IMG/VR virus record: IMGVR_UViG_3300027741_000074
Span: 1-57,535 of that record
DNA: 57,535 nt
Reading direction: 5' to 3' (one strand)
Source of the DNA: a virus
The translations under genes were made by a program, and so were the position numbers. The notes below the pieces were generated by a model, which ran no database searches, was not told where the DNA came from, and worked only from the letters and a program-made list of their open reading frames with translations. Of the stretch, positions 8,591 through 16,441 are shown one piece after another. Numbering within the stretch: the stretch's first letter is position 1; every line of letters begins with the position of its first letter.

Positions 8591-9078
8591 CAGTCTAAAG
8601 GCTTAAAGGCAAAGTCAGTTGTCAAAACAATCGTGCCTACTACACCGTCCTTCCAACAATAAAACTCTGTCGCAAATTTTGTAACACGAGACGGCTTATC
8701 GGGCATCGGCGCAGGCGGGACGACAGGAAATTTTTTCCTTACTTCCCTATCAGGCTTATCGGGATTTAGGTTTGACGGTGGGGCTTTACGTCTTTGGGTT
8801 TGCTCTTTTTCAAACTCATCAATACTACGCTTAACATCTTCCGCGTTTTGAGCACCCTTTTTAATAGCAACGTCAGTAAGTATCTCATCCGTTGACTTAC
8901 GTGCTGTATCGACACCGTTCTCCGCAGCCAGATCCTTAGCCGCCTGTCGGTTGGTTCTAGGCGCGTAGTTGCCGTTGACGAGTCTGTTGTTGGATAAGTA
9001 CTCGCCGTTCAACGGCCTGCCGTTAGATGAGTCAGCGTTGCCGTCGTACGGGCCTCTTTGAATAAAGGGTTCGTCCAT
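8590..9078 (-). CDS. unknown structural protein with disordered Asn/Lys/Pro-rich body
   Basis: The 162-residue protein opens with an Asn/Gly-rich segment containing the near-repeats RPLNGEYLSNN and RLVNGNYAPRTN. It then has a charged helical stretch around residues 60-95 (EDVKRSIDEFEKEQTQRRK) and a Pro-rich linker (PPAPMPDKP). The C terminus is a short beta-like segment with a Cys-Trp pair. It fits between two structural genes with 5 bp or less of spacing. It looks like an extended linker or peripheral tail protein; no known domain is recognised. Confidence 0.55.
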   Translation of the reverse strand: MDEPFIQRGPYDGNADSSNGRPLNGEYLSNNRLVNGNYAPRTNRQAAKDLAAENGVDTARKSTDEILTDVAIKKGAQNAEDVKRSIDEFEKEQTQRRKAPPSNLNPDKPDREVRKKFPVVPPAPMPDKPSRVTKFATEFYCWKDGVVGTIVLTTDFAFKPLD

Positions 9079-9083
9079 AAGTA

Positions 9084-11018
9084 TTATCGTGCAAACAAAC
9101 TAGCATCAATCACAGAAGCGGTTACTCTGTGCCAGCCCCATTTGTACGGTTCGGATTGGTACCGCAGTAAGTAGTATCCAGATCTAGGGATGTCTTGTGG
9201 GTAAGTGGCGGAGAGTGATTTAGGATTTACACTTGCAAATATATTTGATGGGGAGGACGCATTTGAATTTGCACTACCGCCAAATGGAAGTTGTACGGAA
9301 CAAGAAGCACTAGCTACTACGTACCTATCTGCTGCATCAGACAGATTTATAAGTGGGTGCAGTGTCGGGGGCACATTGGTTACGTTAATAGTAGTATCAA
9401 CAGCTACGCTAAAACCAGAGCCGCTAGTGCTATCTCTATGCTCCTGCTGATCGCTCTTAGCATAACTAAAAGATCCATTGCACTGTGCCGATACGTTTAC
9501 TCTTTTTGCGTTCGTTATGATTCTATGAGATTGAGGTTTAAATACAGGCCAACGCTTCATTCCTGAAGGAGAACTCCTATACGGAGACTTCTCCATTAGT
9601 TTACTAATAACAAGATCTGAGCTTACAAAAGAACCAGCAGTATACTGTCCCTCAACATACGCGTTTTCTGTCGGCTTCACATAGAAGACATGGATGTTAA
9701 TCGGACAGTCTTGACCCCACGGATACTCAATATCTAATAGTACTTCTGGCTCCTGTGAGGCAGAACCATTAGCTTCTCCCCTCTCAGAACCGCTTAGAGA
9801 TACATCGTTGCCTATCGCACTACCGTCCCAATTTGATTCGTATGTCCCTACAGCATTATCAGCAGACCAGATTACTTCGACGCTACGTAATACATTAGGT
9901 AGGTTAATGTCTACGGTAGAACTGTAGGTCATAAAGTAACCTGCCACTACCTCATAAGGTACTGTTTCAGTGACGCGTAAGAATCTATCTTTAGTTACAG
10001 GTGTAAACGAAGTGTCTTGCGCGTATAGATCAGCTTCTGAAGGCGGATCGACAAACTGCTGAATCTTCCTAACCTGTGCCTTGACGTTGTTATCCCAATC
10101 AGAGCCGACAAGTTCAGGCCACTCATTTACGGTAACGGTCTCACGAATGTAGCTGCCGTCGCCTAAGGGGGTCACTTGGGACTGTACCACAAGAAGACCC
10201 TCTTCTGCCGTTAGTTCAGATTGTGAATATGTCTCAGTCGTAGAGGCAACAGTCTGCTCGACGTAGGCACGCGTTCCAACAAGTGTTACGTCATCCTCTG
10301 AAGTGGAGCGAGAAACCGTACGTACCCGTTTGATGTCAGGATTGATCTGATCCTCGCTGATCGAAATCTGATCTCCTGTAGGGACTGGCAAAGATGCTTT
10401 GCCCTCTACGATCTCTTCTGTTACGACAGTAGGTAACGTAGCCCTGAATCTTTCTGGCGTGAGAATTGGCCTCTCAGCAGAGAAGGACAGCTTCTCGTCT
10501 AAGAAGGCACGCTCAATGTACGTCCGCACTTCAGCGACGTAAAGCGAATCAAGCTCTGCCTGATCCATCTTCTTCTGCTGCTTGTCGAAGAAGACGTACT
10601 CGATATTGTCAAACGTACCTTCAGGCACATTGGGCATTGGTGTGCCAAATTCAGGAAAAAGAGGATCAAATTCATCTCTAAGCGTGACGTACTCACGTAG
10701 CACGACACGAAACTCACGACCACCAACATTACCAATTACGTTACGGTAGCCTGAGGAAAAATTGTAGAGGTCTTGATTCTCACGATCAGCAGCGTAAAAG
10801 AACTGGAAAATCTGATTGCGTTCGATGTCAACGGGCTTGATGAAGATCAGCTTGTGGTACGGCCATTTATCTTTATTAGGATGCGGCGTGCCATATAAAG
10901 GAAAATCGTGCATGTTACCGTCACGGATTTCACTGAACAATACATCCGTAACAAGCGGCGTAGGAAATGTCCTACGGTCCTGCCTGTACGGTGCTTGAGG
11001 TAGTGCTGAGATTGGCAT
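9084..11018 (-). CDS. large tail/appendage protein of unknown family
   Basis: The 644-residue protein sits between the fibre gene and two small structural genes. The first 120 residues look globular (WPYHKLIFIKPVD, IFQFFYAADRENQDLY). The middle is rich in Thr, Val and Glu, and the last 200 residues are Ser/Asn/Gly-rich beta sequence ending in SGYYLLRYQSEPYKWGWHRV. No enzymatic motif is visible. Its ATG overlaps the stop of the upstream fibre gene as TAATG, so the two are probably coupled. A nozzle, baseplate-like or fibre-anchoring role is plausible, by context only. Confidence 0.65.
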   Translation of the reverse strand: MPISALPQAPYRQDRRTFPTPLVTDVLFSEIRDGNMHDFPLYGTPHPNKDKWPYHKLIFIKPVDIERNQIFQFFYAADRENQDLYNFSSGYRNVIGNVGGREFRVVLREYVTLRDEFDPLFPEFGTPMPNVPEGTFDNIEYVFFDKQQKKMDQAELDSLYVAEVRTYIERAFLDEKLSFSAERPILTPERFRATLPTVVTEEIVEGKASLPVPTGDQISISEDQINPDIKRVRTVSRSTSEDDVTLVGTRAYVEQTVASTTETYSQSELTAEEGLLVVQSQVTPLGDGSYIRETVTVNEWPELVGSDWDNNVKAQVRKIQQFVDPPSEADLYAQDTSFTPVTKDRFLRVTETVPYEVVAGYFMTYSSTVDINLPNVLRSVEVIWSADNAVGTYESNWDGSAIGNDVSLSGSERGEANGSASQEPEVLLDIEYPWGQDCPINIHVFYVKPTENAYVEGQYTAGSFVSSDLVISKLMEKSPYRSSPSGMKRWPVFKPQSHRIITNAKRVNVSAQCNGSFSYAKSDQQEHRDSTSGSGFSVAVDTTINVTNVPPTLHPLINLSDAADRYVVASASCSVQLPFGGSANSNASSPSNIFASVNPKSLSATYPQDIPRSGYYLLRYQSEPYKWGWHRVTASVIDASLFAR

Positions 11019-12145
11019 TAAAGAATAGCTAAGTAATTATAAGTTTTACCTGCTGAGATACTACCACTAGCAGTAACGGTAAAGCCACCGCTTGCTGCTA
11101 GAGGCATAAGTACGTGAGCTTCTACTCCTGTACTTCCGTACTGTTGTGTAAATACTTTAGAAGTAGCTGTCATTCCAGTTACAGGAACATTAACCTGAGT
11201 TGTTCCTGTTGAAGTCCATGAAAAAGTACCAGTAACAATACCTACTCCAGCCAACGGTAAGCCCGTACAATTAGTAAGCGTACCTGAAGCTGGAGTTCCT
11301 AATACTGGGGTTGTTAAAGTCGGGCTTGTTAAAGTTGGAGAAGTCGAAAGAACAACCCCACCACTACCAGTTGAAGCAGCGGTTACGCCAGTACCGCCGT
11401 TTACAACAGGCAGAGTACCACTAACGTGAGTAGCTAAACCAATCTTACCCCACAGGGGAGCTGATGCAATGCCGCCTGAAATCAACGCATTGCCTGTAGC
11501 TACGTCTGCGAGTTTACTTAATGCTGTTGAACTACTCGCGTATAGAATATCGCCAGTAGTGTATACTGTCTGACCTGTACCGCCTGTGGTTACACTTAAT
11601 GAGTTTTGTGTAGCTAAAGCACCTAAGCCCAAAGTCGAACGCATAGTAGAAGCGTCTCCGTCATCAAGTAAACTAAAAGCAAAGGTAGAGCAGTTAAGTG
11701 CTGATGGGCTTGCAGCACTACTTGTCGAGTTGCCTAAGATCGTACCGCCAGCAATTGTCTCAATCTTGGCGAGAGTGACGTTGTTATTTAGGATCTTTGT
11801 CGTCGTGACTGCGTCAACAGCGAGCTTCGCAGCGGTTACGCCTAAATCAGCGATCTTCGCAGTGGTCACGTTTAGGTCAGTAATCTTTGCAGTCGTGACC
11901 GCGCCAGCCGCGAGCTTATCCGTTGATACGTTGAGGTCGGCGATCTTTGCCGTCGTAACCGCACTAGCAGCGAGCTTCGCAGTGGTCACATTGAGATCTG
12001 TGATCTTAGCAGTCGTAGCTGCACCATCAGCAAGTTTAGCCGTAGTCACAGCGAGGTTGGCGATTTTGCCTGTAGTTACGGATAGGTCAGACGGAGTGCT
12101 AACGCCAACGTCGGAGATGATGAGGGTATACGTATCAGAAGGCAT
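11018..12145 (-). CDS. tail fibre protein with TTAK(L/I)-type repeats
   Basis: Residues 20-130 are built from about ten repeats of the form VTTAK(L/I)AD(G/L)xx, a pattern known from phage tail fibres and short fibre shafts. The middle contains SVTTGGTGQTVYTTGDILYASS and TLTSPTLTTPVLGTPASGTLTN, both common in fibre proteins and their C-terminal tips. The DNA is correspondingly repetitive at 11820-12080. It probably forms a trimeric shaft carrying a small head for receptor contact. The repeat number is expected to vary between relatives. Confidence 0.85.
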   Translation of the reverse strand: MPSDTYTLIISDVGVSTPSDLSVTTGKIANLAVTTAKLADGAATTAKITDLNVTTAKLAASAVTTAKIADLNVSTDKLAAGAVTTAKITDLNVTTAKIADLGVTAAKLAVDAVTTTKILNNNVTLAKIETIAGGTILGNSTSSAASPSALNCSTFAFSLLDDGDASTMRSTLGLGALATQNSLSVTTGGTGQTVYTTGDILYASSSTALSKLADVATGNALISGGIASAPLWGKIGLATHVSGTLPVVNGGTGVTAASTGSGGVVLSTSPTLTSPTLTTPVLGTPASGTLTNCTGLPLAGVGIVTGTFSWTSTGTTQVNVPVTGMTATSKVFTQQYGSTGVEAHVLMPLAASGGFTVTASGSISAGKTYNYLAIL

Positions 12146-12150
12146 AATGG

Positions 12151-12513
12151 TTAAGCGTCGTTAGTAGTTTGTGCGCGTGCAGTGAGTGAGCCGTAAAGGA
12201 GTCTGGTACGTACTGTAGGCGAGCCACGATCCATGAAGAGATCCCATTCATAGATGCCGCTGCCAGCTTTAAGCGTTTTGGTTTGGGCTTTGGTAATCGT
12301 AATAAGTACTTGTCCGTTAGTTGCAGTACCTAAGATAGTGGGCGTAAGGTCAAGCACTTCCTTCTTTGTCAAGACTTCACGGACATCAGCATAGAACGTA
12401 GCATTAGATGGCGACCCCAAATCAACAGCAGCACCAGCCTGATTGTTGATCGTAAGCACGAAGCTGTAATCCGCTGCGCGGTCTAAGGTAATGTCGTAGT
12501 TGGCTGCAAGCAT
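12151..12513 (-). CDS. small fibre/baseplate-type beta protein (BppU N-domain-like)
   Basis: The 120-residue product starts with a DITLDRAADYSFVLTINNQAG segment and later has ITKAQTKTL and YEWDLFM. This resembles the N-terminal domain of phage baseplate upper proteins and their relatives, which attach receptor-binding proteins. A second copy of this domain is encoded at 14608-14946, where the same landmarks recur (GEDFNFSIRI, LTRAQTLTL, YLWDLFW). The two are clear paralogues flanking the adhesin genes, so each may anchor a different appendage. Confidence 0.6.
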   Translation of the reverse strand: MLAANYDITLDRAADYSFVLTINNQAGAAVDLGSPSNATFYADVREVLTKKEVLDLTPTILGTATNGQVLITITKAQTKTLKAGSGIYEWDLFMDRGSPTVRTRLLYGSLTARAQTTNDA

Positions 12514-12525
12514 CAGGATAAAGGG

Positions 12526-12855
12526 TTAGGCCCAAAAGGTATTCGGTACGTCGGGATTGAATTCTGGACGTGGTACAGAGATCTCGCTACCTGCATCGTC
12601 GTGTACAACAAAGTCGCTTGCCCAATAGATGAACTGCTCGCCACCTTTAGGAATCGGAATTCCGACAAGATCGCGAAAGAGAACCCAATAGTTGCCGTCT
12701 TTATTATGCTCGCCGATCAAGCACAGTGCGTGGGTGTGGGATGCAAGAGACGAGACAACTACGCCAGACTTTTTGTCAAGCTGCGCGAATCCGTTAGCAA
12801 TTCCAAATTGCTCAGCAATTCCTTTGCTTGGGAATTTGAGAAGGTAGTCGATCAT
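12526..12855 (-). CDS. unknown protein in the fibre cluster
   Basis: A 109-residue protein with a helical N terminus (DYLLKFPSKGIAEQFGIANGF), a mixed middle with HTHALCLIGEHN and a WVLF strand, and a Trp-rich C terminus. Its ATG overlaps the stop of the upstream adhesin gene as ATGA, indicating translational coupling. It may be a small chaperone or tip protein for that adhesin, as such genes often sit directly downstream of a fibre gene. The family is not recognised. Confidence 0.6.
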   Translation of the reverse strand: MIDYLLKFPSKGIAEQFGIANGFAQLDKKSGVVVSSLASHTHALCLIGEHNKDGNYWVLFRDLVGIPIPKGGEQFIYWASDFVVHDDAGSEISVPRPEFNPDVPNTFWA

Positions 12856-14105
12856 GTGGTTAAGGTGATTAGTTTTGCATCAGTAACTGCTTTTTTGTAA
12901 ACTCTCACTGATTTAAGATACCCATTGATTGCATTTCCATTCCAAGACCTTCCGATATTCATTTTGCTTATCCCAACTGGCATTGCTCCTGACGTATCAA
13001 GAGTTCCATTTACTCCATTCATTGAAATTTGAAAAGAATTAAGCTTATTGGATGATGCCGCTTTGAAGAAAGTCCCTAAAGTGAGTGGCCTATTTGGTGA
13101 AGCAGAAGTTGTTCCACCAGATACAACATATCCTTGTACTGTATTAGGTGATGGGAATGCAGCTAAAGCAAGCTGATTACTACTAGATGCATTATCTAAT
13201 GAAATTATTGATGGGAAGGAAGAAGTGCTTCCAACTAATGCCTCTACAAATAGAGTTGCTTCAGATGAATTATAAAATGTTGAAACATCACTAATCGAGC
13301 AAACGTCAGCGGAGCGTGTCCGAGAAGCAGAAACAGTTGGAATGTAGCTAGTGGCAAATGCTCCAACTTCAAGTTGTGCAAGCTCAACTGTACCAGTTAC
13401 AGTTAAAATAAGACTGCCAGCAGAAGGTGTAAATGTTAGCTTGGTTCTTGTGGGAAAGTCTCCAGTTCCAGTAACCGTTGCTATAGTTGCTCCTGATAAA
13501 ATAATTGTACCTGTCCCGTAAAAACTTAGAGTGTGGGGAACCGCAGTGACAGTGCGTGTCTGAGTGGTTAAGGCATCACTTGGGAATAATAAATTTGTTC
13601 TCTGCTCCTCAATGAGTAGTCCTTTGCTAATAAGCGTTACTGGATCATAGTCAAATCGCGGTTCATTATTTGCCGCTTTTACAATGTCAAATGAGCTAGT
13701 TGCAGTTACAATAGGGCCAAACCATTGAGCCAAATGAGGGAAATATGTTGAGGTAGGGGCTGATGTAGCTACTACTGCACCTTCGGTGGATAACTGCCAA
13801 GCAGTTCCGGTGTAATAAAATCGTGTAGTTCCATTAGACCATTCCCACTTTCCATTTGTCACAGTTGCTCCCTGCGGGATGTCTACGTTATAGTCAATGT
13901 CTGTATAAGTAAAAATCGCATTTATAACAGATAAGCCAAAGTAAGTCGTACCTCCATTATCTCCGCTCGCACGAGTAAAAACAGGTGTCGGCCCCTTACG
14001 CGCAGTAAGAGTCTTGTCAGCAGCAAACTGGAGATCCAGCGATAATCCATCTGGATTAGATGGACCCTTAGCCTTAACCAGATTATTGCCTAAGCCTAAT
14101 TGCAT
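12852..14105 (-). CDS. concanavalin/LamG-like adhesin (receptor-binding candidate)
   Basis: The 417-residue protein has an N-terminal segment LSLDLQFAADKTL.ARKGPTPVFTRAS, a layout common in phage proteins in which a fibre-attachment region leads into jelly-roll domains. The C-terminal third (SEATLFVEALVG, QISMNGVNGT, MNIGRSWNGNAINGYLKSVRVYKKAVTDA) has the strand order and the closing G-x-hydrophobic-V-R-V-Y motif of LamG/concanavalin-like carbohydrate-binding folds. It is a good candidate for host glycan recognition. The flanking small genes are coupled to it. Confidence 0.7.
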   Translation of the reverse strand: MQLGLGNNLVKAKGPSNPDGLSLDLQFAADKTLTARKGPTPVFTRASGDNGGTTYFGLSVINAIFTYTDIDYNVDIPQGATVTNGKWEWSNGTTRFYYTGTAWQLSTEGAVVATSAPTSTYFPHLAQWFGPIVTATSSFDIVKAANNEPRFDYDPVTLISKGLLIEEQRTNLLFPSDALTTQTRTVTAVPHTLSFYGTGTIILSGATIATVTGTGDFPTRTKLTFTPSAGSLILTVTGTVELAQLEVGAFATSYIPTVSASRTRSADVCSISDVSTFYNSSEATLFVEALVGSTSSFPSIISLDNASSSNQLALAAFPSPNTVQGYVVSGGTTSASPNRPLTLGTFFKAASSNKLNSFQISMNGVNGTLDTSGAMPVGISKMNIGRSWNGNAINGYLKSVRVYKKAVTDAKLITLTT

Positions 14106-14366
14106 TTAGAGTGCTTTGTAAGCGATTGCTGTGCCGCTTGCAAGAACGGCAGAAGTAAACGGGGTAAAAATGGTGAAGCCAGCAGGATACGTAATTCCCG
14201 TTACGGCTACGCTGCTTGCGCTATTGAGGGGGGCAGCGATACTTGTAAGCGTAGAATCAGTTACAAAGCTAATGGCGCAGTAGTCATCCGTAGTGAATGT
14301 GGCTGAACCAGTACGCATTTCAAATCCAGCTTCGCCGAAGCTTTGTTTGTCGATATTGTTTGTCAT
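14106..14366 (-). CDS. small virion protein (fibre or decoration type)
   Basis: An 86-residue, Ser/Thr/Ala-rich beta-type protein (FTTDDYCAISFVTDSTLTSIAAPL, AVTGITYPAGFTIFTPFTSAVLASG). The run ending in GITYPAGFTIFTPF resembles small proteins encoded next to fibre genes that carry a single beta sandwich or tip domain. It ends directly against the adhesin start. No catalytic residues are visible, and the assignment rests on composition and position. Confidence 0.55.
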   Translation of the reverse strand: MTNNIDKQSFGEAGFEMRTGSATFTTDDYCAISFVTDSTLTSIAAPLNSASSVAVTGITYPAGFTIFTPFTSAVLASGTAIAYKAL

Positions 14367-14384
14367 AGAGGTATAGAGTTGGGA

Positions 14385-14606
14385 TTAAAGTTTGATTCGA
14401 AGTTCGCCTGTAGCGGTCTTGTAAATTGTTCCAGATGTAAGATTAGCTGCTACGGCAGCGGCTTCATTAGCGTACGTTGAGAGTGAAGTAGTAGTCTGCG
14501 AAGTAATCGTATTTGGGCCTGACGGACCAGCAGGACCATTCAAGGACAGCGTTAGTGACTGTGAGTCTACAGTACGAATGAAATTATTGTTCTTTGTACT
14601 AGCCAT
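14385..14606 (-). CDS. small structural protein with collagen-like GPAGPSGP
   Basis: A 73-residue protein containing one short collagen-like stretch (NGPAGPSGPNTI) followed by a Ser/Thr/Ala-rich segment ending in SGTIYKTATGELRIKL. Gly-Pro stretches of this kind occur in phage fibres as trimerisation or linker segments, and the C-terminal sequence resembles the end of small tail-tip domains. It lies 2 bp from the next gene upstream. Function is inferred from context. Confidence 0.55.
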   Translation of the reverse strand: MASTKNNNFIRTVDSQSLTLSLNGPAGPSGPNTITSQTTTSLSTYANEAAAVAANLTSGTIYKTATGELRIKL

Positions 14607-14607
14607 A

Positions 14608-14946
14608 TTAAGTTAGATTAGTGATGTTTGCATAAGCATCGGCATTACCGACAAGTAGTTTATGGGACAAATTATTGGTGTCAAACCAGAATAAGTCCCA
14701 CAAATAACGCTTGTTCGTGTCTAGGGTTAGTGTCTGTGCCCTAGTTAGGGATAGCTTTATTGTCCCATTGCCTAACGACGTAATGGTAAAGGCGGCAGCT
14801 AAAGGCTTACGGTCGGCTTCACGAATCTCAGCCTTGCCATAAGGCGCGGTTAAACCGACAGGCTCATCCAATGAGTCAAGAATCCGAATTGAGAAGTTGA
14901 AGTCTTCACCTTTTGGGATTATAATATCGTAAACGGCGGTAGGCAT
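14608..14946 (-). CDS. BppU N-domain-like protein, paralogue of 12151-12513
   Basis: A 112-residue protein beginning MPTAVYDIIIPKGEDFNFSIRI. The start at 14946 is preferred over an upstream in-frame ATG at 14985 because it fits a promoter at 14957-14985 and gives an N terminus like its paralogue. It shares the order of landmarks with 12151-12513, including RAQTLTL and a Y.WDLF strand near the C terminus. It is the first gene of a probable transcription unit running leftwards into the adhesin cluster. Confidence 0.65.
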   Translation of the reverse strand: MPTAVYDIIIPKGEDFNFSIRILDSLDEPVGLTAPYGKAEIREADRKPLAAAFTITSLGNGTIKLSLTRAQTLTLDTNKRYLWDLFWFDTNNLSHKLLVGNADAYANITNLT

Positions 14947-14956
14947 TACGTCGGAT

Positions 14957-14985
14957 AAGGTACGGCAAGCCGCACAAAATGTCAA
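14957..14985 (-). promoter_or_regulatory. promoter for the 14946 gene (near-leaderless)
   Basis: On the minus strand TTGACA (14980-14985), a 17-bp spacer and TACCTT (14957-14962) lie 10 nt before the ATG at 14946. It sits in the gap right after the amidase gene and so would give the fibre cluster a transcript independent of the lysis genes. The TACCTT hexamer recurs at 49909-49914. Confidence 0.55.
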
Positions 14986-14986
14986 G

Positions 14987-15574
14987 CTATTGTATAGCTT
15001 TTAACGCATTACTCGCCAACCAGTTTAAGATTCCATCGGCGTACGCCCTAGCAAGTTCTCCCCTATGCCCAAAAAAGAACTCGTTCTCTTTGGCGTTGCT
15101 ACCAAAGAAAGGCTCGCAGATTACAGCAGGGCAGTGGGTCTTACTTAAAAAAAGACCGCCACGATCATCCGCATTGATCTGTTTCAAGCCCCTGTTCTTC
15201 TGTTGTGGAAACGCTTTGGCAAAGCTTTGGGTTAGCTCATCGGCAAGCTTTAGTCCCTTGGGGCTACTGAACCAGTGCAAGAACTCATAGCCATTGGCTT
15301 TGCCGTCGTCGGAGCAATTGAAGTGTAGCTCTACGGCTACGTCTGCTTTGATCTCCTGCAAGTGACGCGCTAGCCAGTTCATAGCAGTGCCGTAGCCTGA
15401 TCCATTGTACAGGCTTATCACCACTGCATCGTGACCTGTTTGCTGGATTAGTTCGCAAACGCGTTTAGCGAGCGGTTGATTGAACGACCACTCTGTTACG
15501 TTATCCACATTTACTGCACCTTTGTCGCCTGCACGGCTATGGCCTACGCATACTGCTACAAGTTTTTTGTTCAT
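14987..15574 (-). CDS. N-acetylmuramoyl-L-alanine amidase (Amidase_3), endolysin
   Basis: The 195-residue enzyme carries the zinc-amidase signature of the Amidase_3 family: VGHSRAGDKGA with H12, E28 in VTEWSFN, H84 in ELHFN and the catalytic glutamate E154 in CEPFFGSN. It would cleave the amide bond between muramic acid and the peptide stem of peptidoglycan during lysis. It has no signal peptide or cell-wall-binding domain, so it needs a holin to reach its substrate. Two short overlapping genes lie directly upstream, the first of which looks like such a holin. Confidence 0.9.
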   Translation of the reverse strand: MNKKLVAVCVGHSRAGDKGAVNVDNVTEWSFNQPLAKRVCELIQQTGHDAVVISLYNGSGYGTAMNWLARHLQEIKADVAVELHFNCSDDGKANGYEFLHWFSSPKGLKLADELTQSFAKAFPQQKNRGLKQINADDRGGLFLSKTHCPAVICEPFFGSNAKENEFFFGHRGELARAYADGILNWLASNALKAIQ

Positions 15575-15714
15575 TTTGGCTGGTTCAACAAGCTCATCTC
15601 CAATAGAAAAGAGCCGATCCCATTCAGTTTAGAACGGAACCAGCTTTGTTTCGCGCTACCTAAGCAGCCATTTGGCATACTCAAAGCGCGTAAGAGCACT
15701 TGCTGTGAGCGCAT
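15571..15714 (-). CDS. 47-residue basic protein overlapping both lysis neighbours
   Basis: This frame starts at an ATG sharing a base with the stop of the holin-like gene (TAATG) and ends in a TGA that overlaps the amidase start (ATGA). Such double coupling is unlikely by chance and argues that it is translated. The product has six Arg/Lys residues, one Cys and an amphipathic stretch (NGIGSFLLEMSLLNQ) but no full membrane segment. It may be a lysis regulator, or may serve mainly to couple translation of the amidase to the gene before it. Confidence 0.5.
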   Translation of the reverse strand: MRSQQVLLRALSMPNGCLGSAKQSWFRSKLNGIGSFLLEMSLLNQPK

Positions 15715-15866
15715 TACTTCGCGTCAGCAGCTTTGATAAGTCCAACGCCAACAGTAACGCTAGTGATGAGCGTCCCAATATCAAACGTACCTGTCTTCAG
15801 GAAAGAGATAGCGGTGAAACTGACGCTAGAAACAATAGTGAGGATTCCAATGATAGTAGTCTTCAT
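15714..15866 (-). CDS. holin-like small membrane protein, 50 residues
   Basis: The product has two hydrophobic segments, TTIIGILTIVSSVSFTAISFL (3-23) and DIGTLITSVTVGVGLI (29-44), joined by a short KTGTF turn, and ends in KAADAK with positive charge. This is the size and topology of small two-span holins. It is the first gene of a three-gene lysis cassette with overlapping starts leading to the amidase, and has its own promoter-like sequence. No homology is claimed. Confidence 0.6.
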   Translation of the reverse strand: MKTTIIGILTIVSSVSFTAISFLKTGTFDIGTLITSVTVGVGLIKAADAK

Positions 15867-15872
15867 CTGGAA

Positions 15873-15901
15873 AGAGTACTATTTACTGACCAGCTAGTCA
15901 A
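15873..15901 (-). promoter_or_regulatory. leaderless-type promoter for the lysis cassette
   Basis: On the minus strand TTGACT (15896-15901), a 17-bp spacer and TACTCT (15873-15878) end 6 nt before the ATG at 15866. This would let the holin-like gene, the 47-residue gene and the amidase be transcribed as their own unit. Confidence 0.55.
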
Positions 15902-15908
15902 GCAAAAA

Positions 15909-16271
15909 TCACTTACGCTTCATCGACCGCTCAATGGCAATAACAAATGAATTACCCTTATGTTTAGAGTCACCCATATCACCCATATCCTCCATATCTT
16001 CCATACCACCCATTTTGCCGCTTCCACCACAAGCACTACAACATTCTCCTTCACCTTCGTGTCCTTCAGATTCAGAAGCCTCGTAGGCTGGACCTTCTTG
16101 GGCTTCATGCTCAGGATCTTCACCAGCATCCTTCTCCAGCATAACTGGTTTGCCACCTAATTGTAATGGCAATAGACTATTACCAATAGAAATAAATGTT
16201 CCTTCTAACTTAAATGGTTTGACATTTGCGTCAGACGGAAGTTGAATACCTTCAGGAATTGGAATATACAT
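15909..16271 (-). CDS. acidic protein with Met-Gly/Asp repeats and a CCxxCGGSG motif
   Basis: The 120-residue protein starts MYIPIPEGIQLPSDA and ends NSFVIAIERSMKRK. Both ends match the neighbouring 16442-16696 protein (YLPIPEGLQVPKG and NSFASAVEMAMKK), so they are paralogues. Only this copy has the central insertion: an acidic His/Glu stretch, ECCSACGGSG (half of a DnaJ-type zinc knuckle) and the run MGGMEDMEDMGDMGD. The Met/Asp run and Cys cluster could bind metal. Position between decoration-like and lysis genes suggests a virion or assembly protein. Confidence 0.6.
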   Translation of the reverse strand: MYIPIPEGIQLPSDANVKPFKLEGTFISIGNSLLPLQLGGKPVMLEKDAGEDPEHEAQEGPAYEASESEGHEGEGECCSACGGSGKMGGMEDMEDMGDMGDSKHKGNSFVIAIERSMKRK

Positions 16272-16275
16272 AGAA

Positions 16276-16440
16276 TTAGAGCTTACGGATCACGTTATAG
16301 AGGGAGATCAAACCAATGATCAAGCCCAATACCAAAGAGGCAGTACGAAGATGAGCGTCAAGCTGCTCTTGAAATGAGACTACTACCCCTAAAGCAGGGG
16401 CAGCAGACCCAGTTACTGAGTTGAAGCAACGCTCAAACAT
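16276..16440 (-). CDS. second holin-like protein, 54 residues
   Basis: The frame is MFERCFNSV then a weakly hydrophobic stretch (ALGVVVSF), a short EQLDAHLR segment and a clear membrane span SLVLGLIIGLISLYNVI ending RKL. It starts 1 bp after the stop of the upstream paralogue gene and ends 4 bp before the next start, so it fits the operon exactly. It may be an alternative holin, antiholin or tail-associated membrane protein. Its nearness to the lysis cassette favours a lysis role, which is inference. Confidence 0.5.
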   Translation of the reverse strand: MFERCFNSVTGSAAPALGVVVSFQEQLDAHLRTASLVLGLIIGLISLYNVIRKL

Positions 16441-16441
16441 C

